Part shown: positions 8,774 to 17,306 of the stretch, in pieces
How the letters are laid out: the number at the start of each line of letters is the position of its first letter
How positions within the stretch are numbered: position 1 is the stretch's first letter
Source of the DNA: AWTP1-13 sp963840445
GTDB taxonomy: Bacteria; Pseudomonadota; Alphaproteobacteria; Rhizobiales; Hyphomicrobiaceae
Direction: 5' to 3'
Assembly: GCA_963840445.1 (NCBI GenBank)
Contig: CAWIZC010000006.1
Coordinates: forward strand, 248,001-312,000
Length of the DNA: 64,000 nucleotides
Notes under the pieces: model-generated
What the model saw: the letters and a program-made list of their open reading frames with translations, nothing else
What the model was told of the DNA's origin: nothing
Databases searched by the model: none
Program-made: the position numbers and the translations under genes

Positions 8774-8862
8774 AAAACCGGATGCGGCGCGGGGCGTCCA
8801 CGCCAGCGTGGACTGCCCGACTCAACAGAGCCAGGCGTCGGACGCCCCGCTCCCTCGGTTTT
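8774..8862. repeat. Long inverted repeat in the 632-bp gap 8487-9118
   Basis: Nested arms: AAAACCG (8774-8780) with CGGTTTT (8856-8862), and GCGGGGCGTCC (8789-8799) with GGACGCCCCGC (8840-8850). A small hairpin, TCCACGCCAGCGTGGA, sits just inside. Further palindromes follow at about 8936-9001 (repeated GCATGCC/GGCATG units) and about 9073-9106. No convincing gene was found anywhere in 8487-9118; the open frames there look like composition artefacts. Confidence 0.7.
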
Positions 8863-9118
8863 ACGAAGCTGACCGTCGCGGAATGCGAGCGTCAGGAAGA
8901 AACGGCGCGTGCGCACGTGGATGGCCGGCGCGGCTTTTTGTGTGCATGCCTCCGGCATGACGCGCTGGGCTTGTCATGCTGGAAGCATGCCTTCGGCATG
9001 ACCGCAGGCCGAGCGCGCTGCGCGCCCGAGGAGGCGCACAGACGCATCCGGAACCAGTCGGATGAGGCGCCTTCCCTCGCCCTGAAGGGCAAAGGGGGAG
9101 GCAGCTTCGGCGCAAGGC

Positions 9119-9415
9119 TCAGCCCTCGTAGCCTTCGATGATGATAAGGTCGGCCTTGCTTGCCTCGTCGCGGATCTTTGCGGCGGCCTGGTATTCCGGC
9201 GAGTCGTGGCAGGCCTTGGCGGTTTCGTAGCTGTCGAACTCAATCACCACGTTGCGGCGATCGACCAGGTTGCCGCTTGCGACCTCGTGCTTGCCGTTAC
9301 GCACCAGGAAGCGGGCCTTGTATTTGGCGAATGCGACCGCGTTGGCGGCAACATAATCCTTGTAGCGCTCGGGGTTGGTAATGTTGACGTGGGCGATCCA
9401 GTAGCCTTTGGCCAT
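9119..9415 (-). CDS. DUF1330 domain protein
   Basis: A 98-aa protein matching DUF1330, a dimeric alpha-beta-barrel family of unknown function: GYWIAHVNITNPERYKDYV (about 4-22), a middle segment around FLVRNGKHEV, and VVIEFDSYETAKACHDSPEY (about 56-75), the typical family ending. The ATG at 9415 has AGGAGG 6 nt upstream. It lies about 100 bp downstream of the TRAP permease gene on the same strand, so it could be the last gene of that transcript. Confidence 0.88.
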   Translation of the reverse strand: MAKGYWIAHVNITNPERYKDYVAANAVAFAKYKARFLVRNGKHEVASGNLVDRRNVVIEFDSYETAKACHDSPEYQAAAKIRDEASKADLIIIEGYEG

Positions 9416-9518
9416 GACGGTCCTCCTGACGAGATGAAGCCGGCAACTTTAAGCAGGATCGCGGCGTCTTGCATCCAGCTTGATCGAACGCCGCACGAGG
9501 TACGGGCGATGCTGGGGT

Positions 9519-10838
9519 TCATGCCAGCAGATGTACCAGCCACAGCGCCAGGCCCGGGAACGCGATCAGCAGACCGATGCGCACGATATCGGCCGCCACG
9601 AACGGCAGCACGCCGCGATAGGTGGACTGGATCGGCACATCCTTGGCGATGGCCGACACGACGAACACGTTGAGCCCGATGGGCGGCGCCACCAGCCCAA
9701 CGCCCACCACCATCAGAACGAGGATGCCGAACCAGATGCCCACGTCGTCGGCGGGCATGCCGAAGTCGAGCGCCTGAACTACAGGAAAGAATACCGGCAG
9801 CGTCAGCAGGATCATGGCGAGCTCGTCCATGACCGCGCCCAGCAGGATGTAGAACAGCATCAGCAGCGCCATGATGGCGTAGGGCGGCAGGCCGGAATCG
9901 CCGACCAGCTGCGCCGCCTTGACCGGCAGCTGGCTCAGGGCGAGGAACGCATCGAACACCTCGGCACCGAGCAGGATGATGAAGATCATCGCCGAGGTTT
10001 GCGCGGAGTCCACGATCGCGCCCTTGATCTCGGCAAAGCCCAGCCGGCCTTGCAGGATGCCGATCAACAACATGGCGATGGTGCCGACGGCGGCGGCCTC
10101 GGTGGGCGTGAAGATGCCGCCGTAGATGCCGCCGATCACCAGTCCCAGCACCACGATGGCCGGCCAGGTGAGCAGGATGGTGCGCAGCCGGGCACTGCCT
10201 TCGATACGGTCCTGGGTGGGCGCGATGCCGGGGGTCATGCGCGTCACAATCAGGATGACGACGGAGTAGAAGGCGACCGCCAGCAGGCCCGGGATCATCG
10301 CCGCCATGAACAGCTTGGCGATGTTCTGCTCGGTGGCGATGGCATAGACCACCAGGATGATGGATGGCGGAATGAGCAGATCGACCACGCCGCCGATTGC
10401 TATCATTGCAGTCGCGAAGCCCGGATCGTAGCCGTGGCGGCGAAGCTCAGGCAGCGCCGCCCGGCCGAAGGTCGCCGTGGTGGCGACCGACGATCCGCTG
10501 ATGGCGCCAAACACGGTGCAGGCGCCGAGCACGGCCAGCGCCAGGCCGCCGCGGATATGGCCGACGAGACTGCGCGCGGCCGTGAAAAGGTCACGCGCCA
10601 TGCCGGATTTCTCGGCGAAGGCGCCCATCAGGATGAACAGGGGAATGACGGACAGGGTGTAATTGGCGAACTGGTAGTAGGGGTTGGTCTTCATGTAGGC
10701 GAAGAACGCCGACCAGCTCGACAGATGGATGTAGCCGACCGAGCCCACCACCAGCATCGACAAGCCGACCGGCATGCGCAGGCCGATGAGCAGCAACATC
10801 ACGCCGAAGCCGATGCCGGCCACCGCTATGCCACTCAT
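9519..10838 (-). CDS. dctM: TRAP transporter large permease subunit, DctM
   Basis: Large membrane subunit of a TRAP (tripartite ATP-independent periplasmic) importer, 439 aa with about 12 hydrophobic segments. Family stretches are visible: GLRMPVGLSMLVVG, NYTLSVIPLFILMG, FGAISGSSVATTATFG and LIPPSIILVVYA, ending with VGLVAPPIGLNVFV. It uses a sodium or proton gradient to move a substrate, usually an organic acid, delivered by the DctP-like binding protein. The ATG at 10838 overlaps the dctQ stop (ATGA). Confidence 0.94.
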   Translation of the reverse strand: MSGIAVAGIGFGVMLLLIGLRMPVGLSMLVVGSVGYIHLSSWSAFFAYMKTNPYYQFANYTLSVIPLFILMGAFAEKSGMARDLFTAARSLVGHIRGGLALAVLGACTVFGAISGSSVATTATFGRAALPELRRHGYDPGFATAMIAIGGVVDLLIPPSIILVVYAIATEQNIAKLFMAAMIPGLLAVAFYSVVILIVTRMTPGIAPTQDRIEGSARLRTILLTWPAIVVLGLVIGGIYGGIFTPTEAAAVGTIAMLLIGILQGRLGFAEIKGAIVDSAQTSAMIFIILLGAEVFDAFLALSQLPVKAAQLVGDSGLPPYAIMALLMLFYILLGAVMDELAMILLTLPVFFPVVQALDFGMPADDVGIWFGILVLMVVGVGLVAPPIGLNVFVVSAIAKDVPIQSTYRGVLPFVAADIVRIGLLIAFPGLALWLVHLLA

Positions 10839-11344
10839 GTGCGCCCCCGAACGAGACTGATCGCCGTCGCGAGCGTGACGAACACCAGGACGCAACAGAG
10901 CGCGGCGCAGATGGCGAGAGCCGGCCAGACGGGGATCTGCAGAAGCATGGTGGTCTGGGCGGTGCGAAAATGCTCAAGCGCGCCCGTGATGAGGCTGGCC
11001 GACAGCAGGCCCATCATGCCGGCATAGACGAGATCCCACAGCGCATCGACGCCGCGAATGGCGCGGGCCGGCAGCCAGTTGAGGAAGGTGTCGACCACGA
11101 TGTTGCCGCGGCGGGCCTGGCAATAGGGCAGGAAGGCGAACACCGAGATGGCGGTGCCCATCTGCACCAGCTCGAAGTCGCCGTTGATGGGAGCGTTGAA
11201 AAAGCGGCGTCCGATCACGCTGGCGACGACCAGGATGGCCACCGCAATGGAGAGCAGGCCGCCCAGGACTGCAATCGCACCGGACAGGCGCTCGACGTAG
11301 GACAGGCGCAGCCCGGACGGCGCCGCCGTGGCCATGTCACTCAT
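10835..11344 (-). CDS. dctQ: TRAP transporter small permease subunit, DctQ
   Basis: Small membrane subunit, 169 aa with four hydrophobic helices. It contains VIGRRFFNAPINGDFELVQM (about 46-65), the conserved DctQ segment between helices 1 and 2, and CQARRGNIVVD (about 77-87). The ATG at 11344 is chosen because a GGAGG-rich tract lies just upstream; a start nine codons earlier is possible but has no comparable site. It is separated from the binding-protein gene by a stem-loop and overlaps dctM by 4 bp. Confidence 0.9.
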   Translation of the reverse strand: MSDMATAAPSGLRLSYVERLSGAIAVLGGLLSIAVAILVVASVIGRRFFNAPINGDFELVQMGTAISVFAFLPYCQARRGNIVVDTFLNWLPARAIRGVDALWDLVYAGMMGLLSASLITGALEHFRTAQTTMLLQIPVWPALAICAALCCVLVFVTLATAISLVRGRT

Positions 11345-11414
11345 CGCCCCCCTCCCCAAACACGAGCTCAATCCCTTGCAGCGCGGTCAGCTTCGCGAAG
11401 CATCCGGGATCGCA

Positions 11415-11443
11415 GCCGTGCTCCCGAGGCCCGGGAGCACGGC
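11415..11443 (-). other. Perfect 12-bp stem-loop between dctP and dctQ
   Basis: GCCGTGCTCCCG, loop AGGCC, CGGGAGCACGGC, just after the dctP stop codon on the transcribed strand. There is no T-run. Intergenic stem-loops between the binding-protein gene and permease genes are a known way to favour the abundant periplasmic component by mRNA stability or partial termination; here that role is inferred from position. Confidence 0.7.
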
Positions 11444-11454
11444 ATGATCGCTCG

Positions 11455-12501
11455 TCACGCCTTGTCGTACTTGGCAACCAGGGCGCGGGCCTGCTCGAGC
11501 AGCTTGCCGCCGTCGAGCCCCTTGTCCTTGACCTGCTTGATCCAGGCATCGATGACCGGCTCGGTGGTCTTGATCCACTTGGCCTTCTCGTCCTCCGAGA
11601 TGGTGGTGACCGTATTGCCGCGCTTCTTGACCATCTCGAGCACGCCGGCGCCGGCGGTGTCCCACATGTTGCCGGCCAGCTCGGCGAACTTCATGCCGGA
11701 GTTCTTGTCGATGGCTGCCTTCAGGTCGGCCGGCAGTCCGTCGTACTTGGCCTTGTTCATGGCCAGGAAGAAGCTCGCCGTGTAGAGCGTCGGCGAGCCT
11801 GGAATCTCAGTGTGGTTCTTCACCAGTTCATGCAGCTTGATGGCCGGCACGACTTCCCAGGGCACGACAGCGCCGTCGATGGCGCGCTGCGCCAGGCTTT
11901 CGGGTACCTGCGGGATCGGCATCGGCACGGCTGTGGCGCCGAGCGCTTTCAGGGCCTCACCAGCCAGTCTGTTCGGCGACCGCAGCTTGAGGCCCTGCAG
12001 GTCGGCCATCGTCTTCACTTCCTTGGTGGAATGGATCAGGCCGTGATCGTGCGACCAGAAGCTCAGCAGCTTGATGTCGCTCGTTTCCTTGGCGAGATTG
12101 GAGTCCGCATATTCCTGCGAGGCACGCGCATTGACGATGCCGCGACGCGCGCCCACGAACGGCAGCTCGAACACCTCCGTGGACGGGAAGCGGCCGGCGG
12201 TCGAGCCGGGCAGCGTCCAGACGATGTCGGCGACGCCGTCGCGGGCCTGATCGTAAAGCTGCGGCGGCGTACCGCCGAGCTGCATGGAGGGGAAGATGTC
12301 GATCTTGATCTTCCCGCCCGAGTCTTCCTCGACCATTTTTGCCCACGGCGCCAGCATCTTGGAGTGGCCGTTGGAGACCGGCGGCAGGAAGTGATGCAGC
12401 TTCAGGGTCACCTGCGCCTGTGCGAAGGCGGGGCGGGCAATGGCAGGCGCAGCCAGCACGGCGCCGGTTGCACCCAGGAATCTGCGGCGAGATAGGATCA
12501 T
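11455..12501 (-). CDS. dctP: TRAP transporter periplasmic binding protein, DctP
   Basis: Extracytoplasmic solute receptor, 348 aa. The N-terminus SRRRFLGATG followed by a hydrophobic stretch and PAFAQA is a twin-arginine (Tat) signal. The mature part has the DctP pattern: LKLHHFLPP (about 33-41), FPSMQLGGTPPQLYDQARDG (about 70-89), and TMADLQGLKLRSPNRLAG with the carboxylate-binding Arg near 165. The ATG at 12501 has GGGAGGAAAA upstream. It is divergent from the molybdenum hydroxylase operon (162 bp), so the imported compound may be that enzyme's substrate (inference). Confidence 0.92.
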   Translation of the reverse strand: MILSRRRFLGATGAVLAAPAIARPAFAQAQVTLKLHHFLPPVSNGHSKMLAPWAKMVEEDSGGKIKIDIFPSMQLGGTPPQLYDQARDGVADIVWTLPGSTAGRFPSTEVFELPFVGARRGIVNARASQEYADSNLAKETSDIKLLSFWSHDHGLIHSTKEVKTMADLQGLKLRSPNRLAGEALKALGATAVPMPIPQVPESLAQRAIDGAVVPWEVVPAIKLHELVKNHTEIPGSPTLYTASFFLAMNKAKYDGLPADLKAAIDKNSGMKFAELAGNMWDTAGAGVLEMVKKRGNTVTTISEDEKAKWIKTTEPVIDAWIKQVKDKGLDGGKLLEQARALVAKYDKA

Positions 12502-12662
12502 GCTACGGTTTTCCTCCCGATATGGTTTGTTGCCGCGACTATATCGTAGCCAGATGTCATGCGCATCCGGCCGCCCAGCTGCCCGCTCAGTGATTTGGCG
12601 GGAGCCCCGAGGGTATGCCATGCTAGTGTTCTGCAACAACCAACCAACGAGGCCATCCAGCC

Positions 12663-13529
12663 GTGGACATGCGTTACGAAGCGCCCAAGTCGCTCGACCA
12701 GGCGGTCGCGCTGCTGGCGGCGGAGAAGGGTGAGGCGCGCGTGCTGGCCGGCGGGACCGACCTGCTGGTGCAGATGCGAACCGACGTCATCGAGCCGACG
12801 CTGCTGGTCGACATCAAGGGCATTGCCGAGCTGCGCCAGATCAAGGAGGAGGCCGGCGGCTTCCGCATCGGCGCGGCCGTGACGGGAGCCGAGCTGAAGG
12901 AGCACCCGAAGCTCAAGACGGTGTGGCCGGGCGTGGTGGAGGCAGCCAACCTGATCGGCTCCACCCAGGTGCAGGGCCGCGCCACCATGGGCGGCAACCT
13001 CTGCAATGGCTCGCCGGCCGCCGACAGCGTGCCGGCGCTGATTGCTGCAGGTGCGAAGGCGTCCATCGTCGGGCCAAAGGGCCGGCGCGAGGTGCCGGTC
13101 GAGGAGATCATGCTGGCGCCGCGCAAGTTGTCGCTGGCCAAGGGCGAGCTGATCGCCTCGTTCGTGCTGCCGGCCCGTGCGCCGCGCAGCAGTGACGCCT
13201 ACCTGCGCTTCATTCCCCGCACCGAGATGGACATCGCCGTGGTCGGCTGCGGCGTGTGCCTGACGCTGGACGCGAAGGATACCTGCACGGCAGCCCGCGT
13301 CTCGCTGGGTGCGGTGGCCGAGCGGCCCCTGCTGGTGGCGGCTGCCGCGGCGGCGCTGATCGGCAGCAAGGTCGACGCAGCCGCGCTGCAGAAACTCGAT
13401 GCCGCGGCGCGGGCTGCCTGCCGACCCATCGACGACAAGCGCGGTACCAAGGATTACCGCATCAAGGTTGCGGGCGTGCTCGCCAGGCGAGCCGCGCAAA
13501 TCGCATTCGAACGGGCGAAGGAGGCCTGA
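12663..13529 (+). CDS. Molybdenum hydroxylase FAD-binding (medium) subunit, CoxM-like
   Basis: FAD subunit of a xanthine-dehydrogenase/CO-dehydrogenase-family enzyme, 288 aa. It has two FAD pyrophosphate-binding motifs: LAGGTDLLVQMR (about 28-39) and TMGGNLCNGSPAADS (about 106-120). The C-terminal CO-dehydrogenase flavoprotein domain follows. It passes electrons from the 2Fe-2S subunit to an acceptor. The start is uncertain between GTG 12663 (GAGG 9 nt upstream) and ATG 12669. Its stop overlaps the start of the Fe-S subunit gene (TGATG). Confidence 0.92.
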   Translation: MDMRYEAPKSLDQAVALLAAEKGEARVLAGGTDLLVQMRTDVIEPTLLVDIKGIAELRQIKEEAGGFRIGAAVTGAELKEHPKLKTVWPGVVEAANLIGSTQVQGRATMGGNLCNGSPAADSVPALIAAGAKASIVGPKGRREVPVEEIMLAPRKLSLAKGELIASFVLPARAPRSSDAYLRFIPRTEMDIAVVGCGVCLTLDAKDTCTAARVSLGAVAERPLLVAAAAAALIGSKVDAAALQKLDAAARAACRPIDDKRGTKDYRIKVAGVLARRAAQIAFERAKEA

Positions 13530-14005
13530 TGGCAAAGCATCACGTAGCGGCGACCGTCAACGGGGACGCCGTCGAATTCCTGTGCGAGACGAACGAGACC
13601 CTGCTCGACGTCTTGCGCGACCAGCTGGGGCTGACCGGCACCAAGGAAGGCTGCTCGACCGGCGATTGCGGCGCCTGCAGCGTCACGGTGGACGGACGGC
13701 TGGTGTGCTCCTGCCTGATGCTGGGCGTGGAGGCGGGCGGCAAGTCGATCGCCACCATCGAGGGCATCGCCGACGGCGAGAAGCTGCATCCCTTGCAGAG
13801 GAAGTTCATCGAGCATGCCGCCCTGCAGTGCGGCATCTGTACGCCCGGCTTCCTGGTGGCGGCCAAGTCGCTGCTGGAGAAGACGCCCGATCCGACCGAA
13901 ACCGAAGTTCGCTACTGGCTGGCCGGCAACCTGTGCCGATGTACAGGCTACGACAAGATCGTGCGCGCCGTGCTCGATGCCGCTGCCGAGATGAGAGGAG
14001 CCTGA
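13529..14005 (+). CDS. Molybdenum hydroxylase 2Fe-2S (small) subunit, CoxS-like
   Basis: 158-aa iron-sulfur subunit with two 2Fe-2S clusters. The plant-ferredoxin-type N-terminal domain has Cys42, Cys47, Cys50 and Cys60 or Cys62 (EGCSTGDCGACSV). The all-helical C-terminal domain has Cys101 and Cys104 (QCGICTPGF) and Cys136 and Cys138 (CRCTGY). It is complete and normal in length. It carries electrons from the molybdopterin centre to the FAD subunit. The gene overlaps the FAD-subunit gene by 1 nt and lies 2 nt before the large-subunit gene. Confidence 0.95.
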   Translation: MAKHHVAATVNGDAVEFLCETNETLLDVLRDQLGLTGTKEGCSTGDCGACSVTVDGRLVCSCLMLGVEAGGKSIATIEGIADGEKLHPLQRKFIEHAALQCGICTPGFLVAAKSLLEKTPDPTETEVRYWLAGNLCRCTGYDKIVRAVLDAAAEMRGA

Positions 14006-14007
14006 CC

Positions 14008-16311
14008 ATGCAAGAGAAGGTAAAGGGCGCGCCGGGTTCAGAGTTCCAATGGGTCGGCTCGCGCCCCGATCGCCCCGACGGCGTCGACAAGGTGACGGGC
14101 CGCGCCAGGTTCGGCGCCGATATGGCGATGGCCGGCCAGCTGGTCGGTCTGGTGCTGAGGAGCCCGCACCCGCACGCCCGCATCCGCTCGATCGATGCGT
14201 CGGCGGCGCTGAAGCTGCCGGGCGTCAAGGCCGTGGTGACGCGGGACGACTTCAAGGACCAGCCGTCCGAGTTCATCCCGGCCGGCGAGATGATGATCAA
14301 CTACCGCGACGTCGTGCGCAACGTGATGGCGCGCGAGAAAGTCCTGTTCGAGGGCCATGCAGTGGCGGCCGTGGCAGCCACCAGCGCGGCCATCGCCAAG
14401 CAGGCCCTCAAGCTGATCAAGGTCGACTACGAGGTGCTCCCCCATGTGATCGACGTCGTCGAGGCGATGAAGCCCGATGCGCCGCTGCTGGATGAGGGTC
14501 TGATCACGGCCGGCGTGGAGCCGGCGCCGAAGAAGCCGTCCAACGTTGCCAAGCGGGTGGAGTTTGCACTCGGCGACATCGAGGCAGGCTTCAAGCAGGC
14601 CGAGGTGGTCATCGAGCGCTCCTTCACCACCAAGCCGGTGCACCAGGGCTATATCGAGCCGCACGCGTGCATCGCCAGCGTATCCGAGGACGGCCAGGCC
14701 GAGCTGTGGGTGACCACGCAGGGCCACTGGATCGTGCGCGCCCATTGCGCCCGGCTGCTCGGCTGGGACGTGAGCAGGATCCGCGTCACGGCATCGGAGA
14801 TCGGCGGCGGCTTCGGCGGCAAGACCGTGGTCTACCTTGAGCCCGTCGCGCTGGCGCTGGCCAAGAAGTCCGGCCGGCCAGTCAAGATGGTGATGACGCG
14901 CGAGGAGGTATTCCGCGCCTCCGGTCCGACCTCGGGCGCGCACCTGCGCATCAAGATCGGCGCCAAGAAGGACGGCCGCATCGTCGCCGCCGAAGGCGAG
15001 TTGAAATACCAGGCCGGCGCGTTCGCTGGCTCGCCGGTCCAGCCCGGCGCCATGTGCGCCTTCGCGCCGTACGATCTCGAGAACGTCAAGGTGGTCGGCT
15101 ACGACGTGGTGAGCAACCGCCCGAAAGTGGCGGCCTATCGCGCGCCCGGCGGCCCGATCGCGGAGTTTGCGGTCGAGCAGGTGATCGACGAGATCGCCAA
15201 GTCGATCGGCATGGACCCTGTGGAGTTGCGCCTCAAGAACGCCGCCAAGCAGGGCACCAAGGCCGCCTACGGGCCGAAGTTCGGACCGATCGGCCTGGTC
15301 GAGACGCTGGAGGCAGCCAAGGCGCACGCGCACTGGCGCACGCCGTTGGGCAAGAACCAGGGACGCGGCGTCGCTTCCGGCTTCTGGTTCAACATCGGCG
15401 GTGAGACGGCTGTGTCGATGTCGCTCAACGAGGACGGCACGCTGTCGCTGACGGCCGGCACGCCCGACATCGGCGGCCTGCGCGCCTCGCTGTGCATGAT
15501 GGCAGCCGAGGAGCTCGGCATCGACATCGGCAAGATCCGCGTGCAGATCGGCGACACCGGCCAGCTCGGCTACAACTTCCTGACCGGCGGCAGCCGCGCC
15601 ACCTTCTCGAGCGGCATGGCCACGGTGGAAGCCGCGCGCGAGGTCATGAAGGAAGCCTGCAAGCGCGCCGCCAAGCTGTGGGAGCTGCCCGAGGACGCGG
15701 TCGAGTACGTCGGGGGCGCGGTGCGACCGGCCGGTCCCAACGCCGGCAAGCATGCACCGATGACCCTGAAGGACATTGCCGGCATCGCCGGCAAGACCGG
15801 CGGGCCGATCGCAGGCTACGCGCGCATCAACGCGCACGGCGCCGCACCCAGCTTTGCCACGCACATCGCCGACGTCGAGGTCGACCCCGAGACGGGCCGC
15901 GCGTGGGTGGTGCGCTATACGGCCATTCAGGATGCGGGCCGCGCCATCCACCCGAGCTACGTGGAGGGCCAGTACCAGGGCGGCGTGGCGCAGGGCATCG
16001 GCTGGGCGCTCAACGAGGAGTACATCTACGGGGCCGACGGCAAGCTGCAGAACCCCGGCTTCCTCGACTACCGCGTGCCGGTCGCCTCCGACCTGCCGAT
16101 GATCGACACGGTGATCGTCGAGGTGCCGAACCCGCGCCATCCCTACGGCGTGCGCGGCGTCGGCGAGACGCCGATCTGCCCGCCGATGGCGGCCATCGCC
16201 AACGCGGTGTGCAATGCCACCGGCGTGCGCTTCACCGACCTGCCGATGTCGCCGCCCAAGGTGCTGGCGGCCCTGGACGAGGCCCGCGCAAAGGGAACCG
16301 CGAAGATCTGA
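14008..16311 (+). CDS. Molybdenum hydroxylase molybdopterin-binding (large) subunit
   Basis: Catalytic subunit, 767 aa, of the xanthine dehydrogenase/aldehyde oxidase family. GGGFGGKT (about 268-275) and AAYRAPGGP (about 375-383) line the molybdenum cytosine dinucleotide site, and VRGVGETPICPP near 714-725 carries the catalytic Glu. The active-site loop is YRAPGG, not the AYRCSFR loop of true form I CO dehydrogenase, so oxidation of CO is unlikely. A hydroxylase for an aldehyde, N-heterocycle or aromatic compound is a better guess. Start ATG 14008 follows GAGGAGCCTGACC. It closes the M-S-L gene set and is followed by a MoaD-like gene after a palindromic repeat. Confidence 0.93.
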   Translation: MQEKVKGAPGSEFQWVGSRPDRPDGVDKVTGRARFGADMAMAGQLVGLVLRSPHPHARIRSIDASAALKLPGVKAVVTRDDFKDQPSEFIPAGEMMINYRDVVRNVMAREKVLFEGHAVAAVAATSAAIAKQALKLIKVDYEVLPHVIDVVEAMKPDAPLLDEGLITAGVEPAPKKPSNVAKRVEFALGDIEAGFKQAEVVIERSFTTKPVHQGYIEPHACIASVSEDGQAELWVTTQGHWIVRAHCARLLGWDVSRIRVTASEIGGGFGGKTVVYLEPVALALAKKSGRPVKMVMTREEVFRASGPTSGAHLRIKIGAKKDGRIVAAEGELKYQAGAFAGSPVQPGAMCAFAPYDLENVKVVGYDVVSNRPKVAAYRAPGGPIAEFAVEQVIDEIAKSIGMDPVELRLKNAAKQGTKAAYGPKFGPIGLVETLEAAKAHAHWRTPLGKNQGRGVASGFWFNIGGETAVSMSLNEDGTLSLTAGTPDIGGLRASLCMMAAEELGIDIGKIRVQIGDTGQLGYNFLTGGSRATFSSGMATVEAAREVMKEACKRAAKLWELPEDAVEYVGGAVRPAGPNAGKHAPMTLKDIAGIAGKTGGPIAGYARINAHGAAPSFATHIADVEVDPETGRAWVVRYTAIQDAGRAIHPSYVEGQYQGGVAQGIGWALNEEYIYGADGKLQNPGFLDYRVPVASDLPMIDTVIVEVPNPRHPYGVRGVGETPICPPMAAIANAVCNATGVRFTDLPMSPPKVLAALDEARAKGTAKI

Positions 16312-16317
16312 AGCACT

Positions 16318-16428
16318 CCCTCTCCCCGCAAGCGGGGAGAGGGTCGGGGTGAGGGGCAGCCACAGACGTCGAGCAAGCTTCTGCCCCTCACCCTAACCCT
16401 CTCCCCATGAAGTATGGGGAGAGGGGAT
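16318..16428. repeat. Nested palindromic repeat between the large-subunit gene and moaD-like gene
   Basis: CCCTCTCCCCGC/GCGGGGAGAGGG forms a hairpin directly after the stop codon, followed by GTGAGGGGCAG. About 40 bp later come the complement CTGCCCCTCAC, then CCTCTCCCCAT and ATGGGGAGAGG. The whole can fold as a cruciform. CCCTCTCCCC-type palindromes are dispersed in many proteobacterial genomes. Here it may also terminate or attenuate the operon. Confidence 0.75.
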
Positions 16429-16430
16429 GG

Positions 16431-16685
16431 ATGGCACACATGGCCCACGTCACGCTGATCGGCAACCTCAGGCAGTTCACCGGCGGCGTCAGTGCGCTTG
16501 ACGTGGATGCCGCCACGGTGCGCCAGCTGTTCGCACGGCTCGGCGAGAAATACCCCGAGCTCGCACCGCACCTGGAGCAGGGCTCGGCGGTGGCCATCGA
16601 TGGCCAGATCTACCAGGACGCCCTGTTCCAGGAGATCGGCCCCGACAGCGAGGTGCACATCCTGCCGCAGATCGCGGGCGGGTGA
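16431..16685 (+). CDS. MoaD/ThiS-like ubiquitin-fold sulfur carrier
   Basis: 84-aa beta-grasp protein ending in IAGG. The terminal Gly-Gly is the feature adenylated and thiocarboxylated in MoaD, the small subunit of molybdopterin synthase. HVTLIGNLRQFTGG (about 6-19) and AVAIDGQIYQDALFQEIGPD (about 47-66) fit the fold. Position after a molybdenum hydroxylase operon suggests it supplies sulfur for the cofactor or its maturation (inference). Start ATG 16431 is preceded by a purine-rich GGAGAGGGG tract inside the repeat; ATG 16440 is possible. Confidence 0.82.
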   Translation: MAHMAHVTLIGNLRQFTGGVSALDVDAATVRQLFARLGEKYPELAPHLEQGSAVAIDGQIYQDALFQEIGPDSEVHILPQIAGG

Positions 16686-16751
16686 GCCGCTCAGACAACT
16701 GCTGCTAGCGTCGTTCCGATTTTTGGTCGAACCAGAATGCAACCGCCAAAC

Positions 16752-16844
16752 CTGTCATCCTCGGGCTTGTCCCGAGGATCCAGCCATCCCACGCTCCTGA
16801 GCAAGTCGATGGATGGATGGTCGGGACAAGCCCGACCACGACAT
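16752..16844. repeat. Palindromic repeat, TCGGGCTTGTCCCGA type
   Basis: TCGGGCTTGTCCCGA near the left end is matched by TCGGGACAAGCCCGA near the right end, about 60 bp apart, with GGATGG-type repeats between them. Repeats of this form are common between genes in alphaproteobacteria. Nothing else is seen between 16686 and 16883. Confidence 0.7.
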
Positions 16845-16883
16845 GCGCGGCCCACGGCGATTGCACCAAAATCGAAAAGACTC

Positions 16884-17306
16884 TTACCCTGGTTCGTACG
16901 GATGTCGCTCGGCGTTTTCTGGAATGATGACCCCTTGCAATGTGCGGGCGACCCAAATGTGACTGGCCGCACTGAGATCGATGGGATCATCCAATGAGCC
17001 ACCCTTGACGCTGATCGTCTCATCTCGCGCCACGTCGCCGTGCCAGACCCGCGAGCCGCAGTCGGGACAGAAATAGCAATCCAGCGTGCCGCCGCTATCC
17101 GTCGGACGCGACCAATGTTTCGGCGCTCCGCGCGTCAGCGCAAAAGCCACGCTGCTCACGATCACGGATATGCCGAACGCGGAAGCAGATTGCTTGCGGC
17201 ACTCGGAACAATGACAGACGTAGACTTCGATCGGAGGCGACCTCAGCTCGTAGCGCACGGCGCCGCATTGGCAGCCTCCTGATCGAGAATAGCTATTGTT
17301 GCTCAT
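16884..17306 (-). CDS. GFA (glutathione-dependent formaldehyde-activating)/CENP-V family zinc protein
   Basis: 140-aa protein with the GFA fold. Zinc-binding cysteines are GGCQCGAVRY (about 9-18), CHCSECRKQSASAF (about 31-44) and CPDCGSRVW (about 82-90), as in the Mss4-like GFA family. Despite the name, most members have no proven activity. The ATG at 17306 overlaps the stop of the upstream CoA-transferase gene (ATGA), so the two are co-translated and probably share a pathway. The exact reaction is unknown. Confidence 0.9.
   Translation of the reverse strand: MSNNSYSRSGGCQCGAVRYELRSPPIEVYVCHCSECRKQSASAFGISVIVSSVAFALTRGAPKHWSRPTDSGGTLDCYFCPDCGSRVWHGDVARDETISVKGGSLDDPIDLSAASHIWVARTLQGVIIPENAERHPYEPG

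Noticed and set aside
8572..8958. Open frame in the 8487-9118 gap
   Set aside because: It runs through palindromic repeats, has no ribosome-binding site or conserved motif, and looks like repeat-derived noise.
14038..16140. 700-codon antisense frame opposite the molybdenum hydroxylase large subunit
   Set aside because: No recognisable domain; coding signal and motifs are on the plus strand.
14008..16311. Form I carbon monoxide dehydrogenase
   Set aside because: The large subunit lacks the AYRCSFR active-site loop; the FAD and Fe-S partners are common to the whole xanthine dehydrogenase family.
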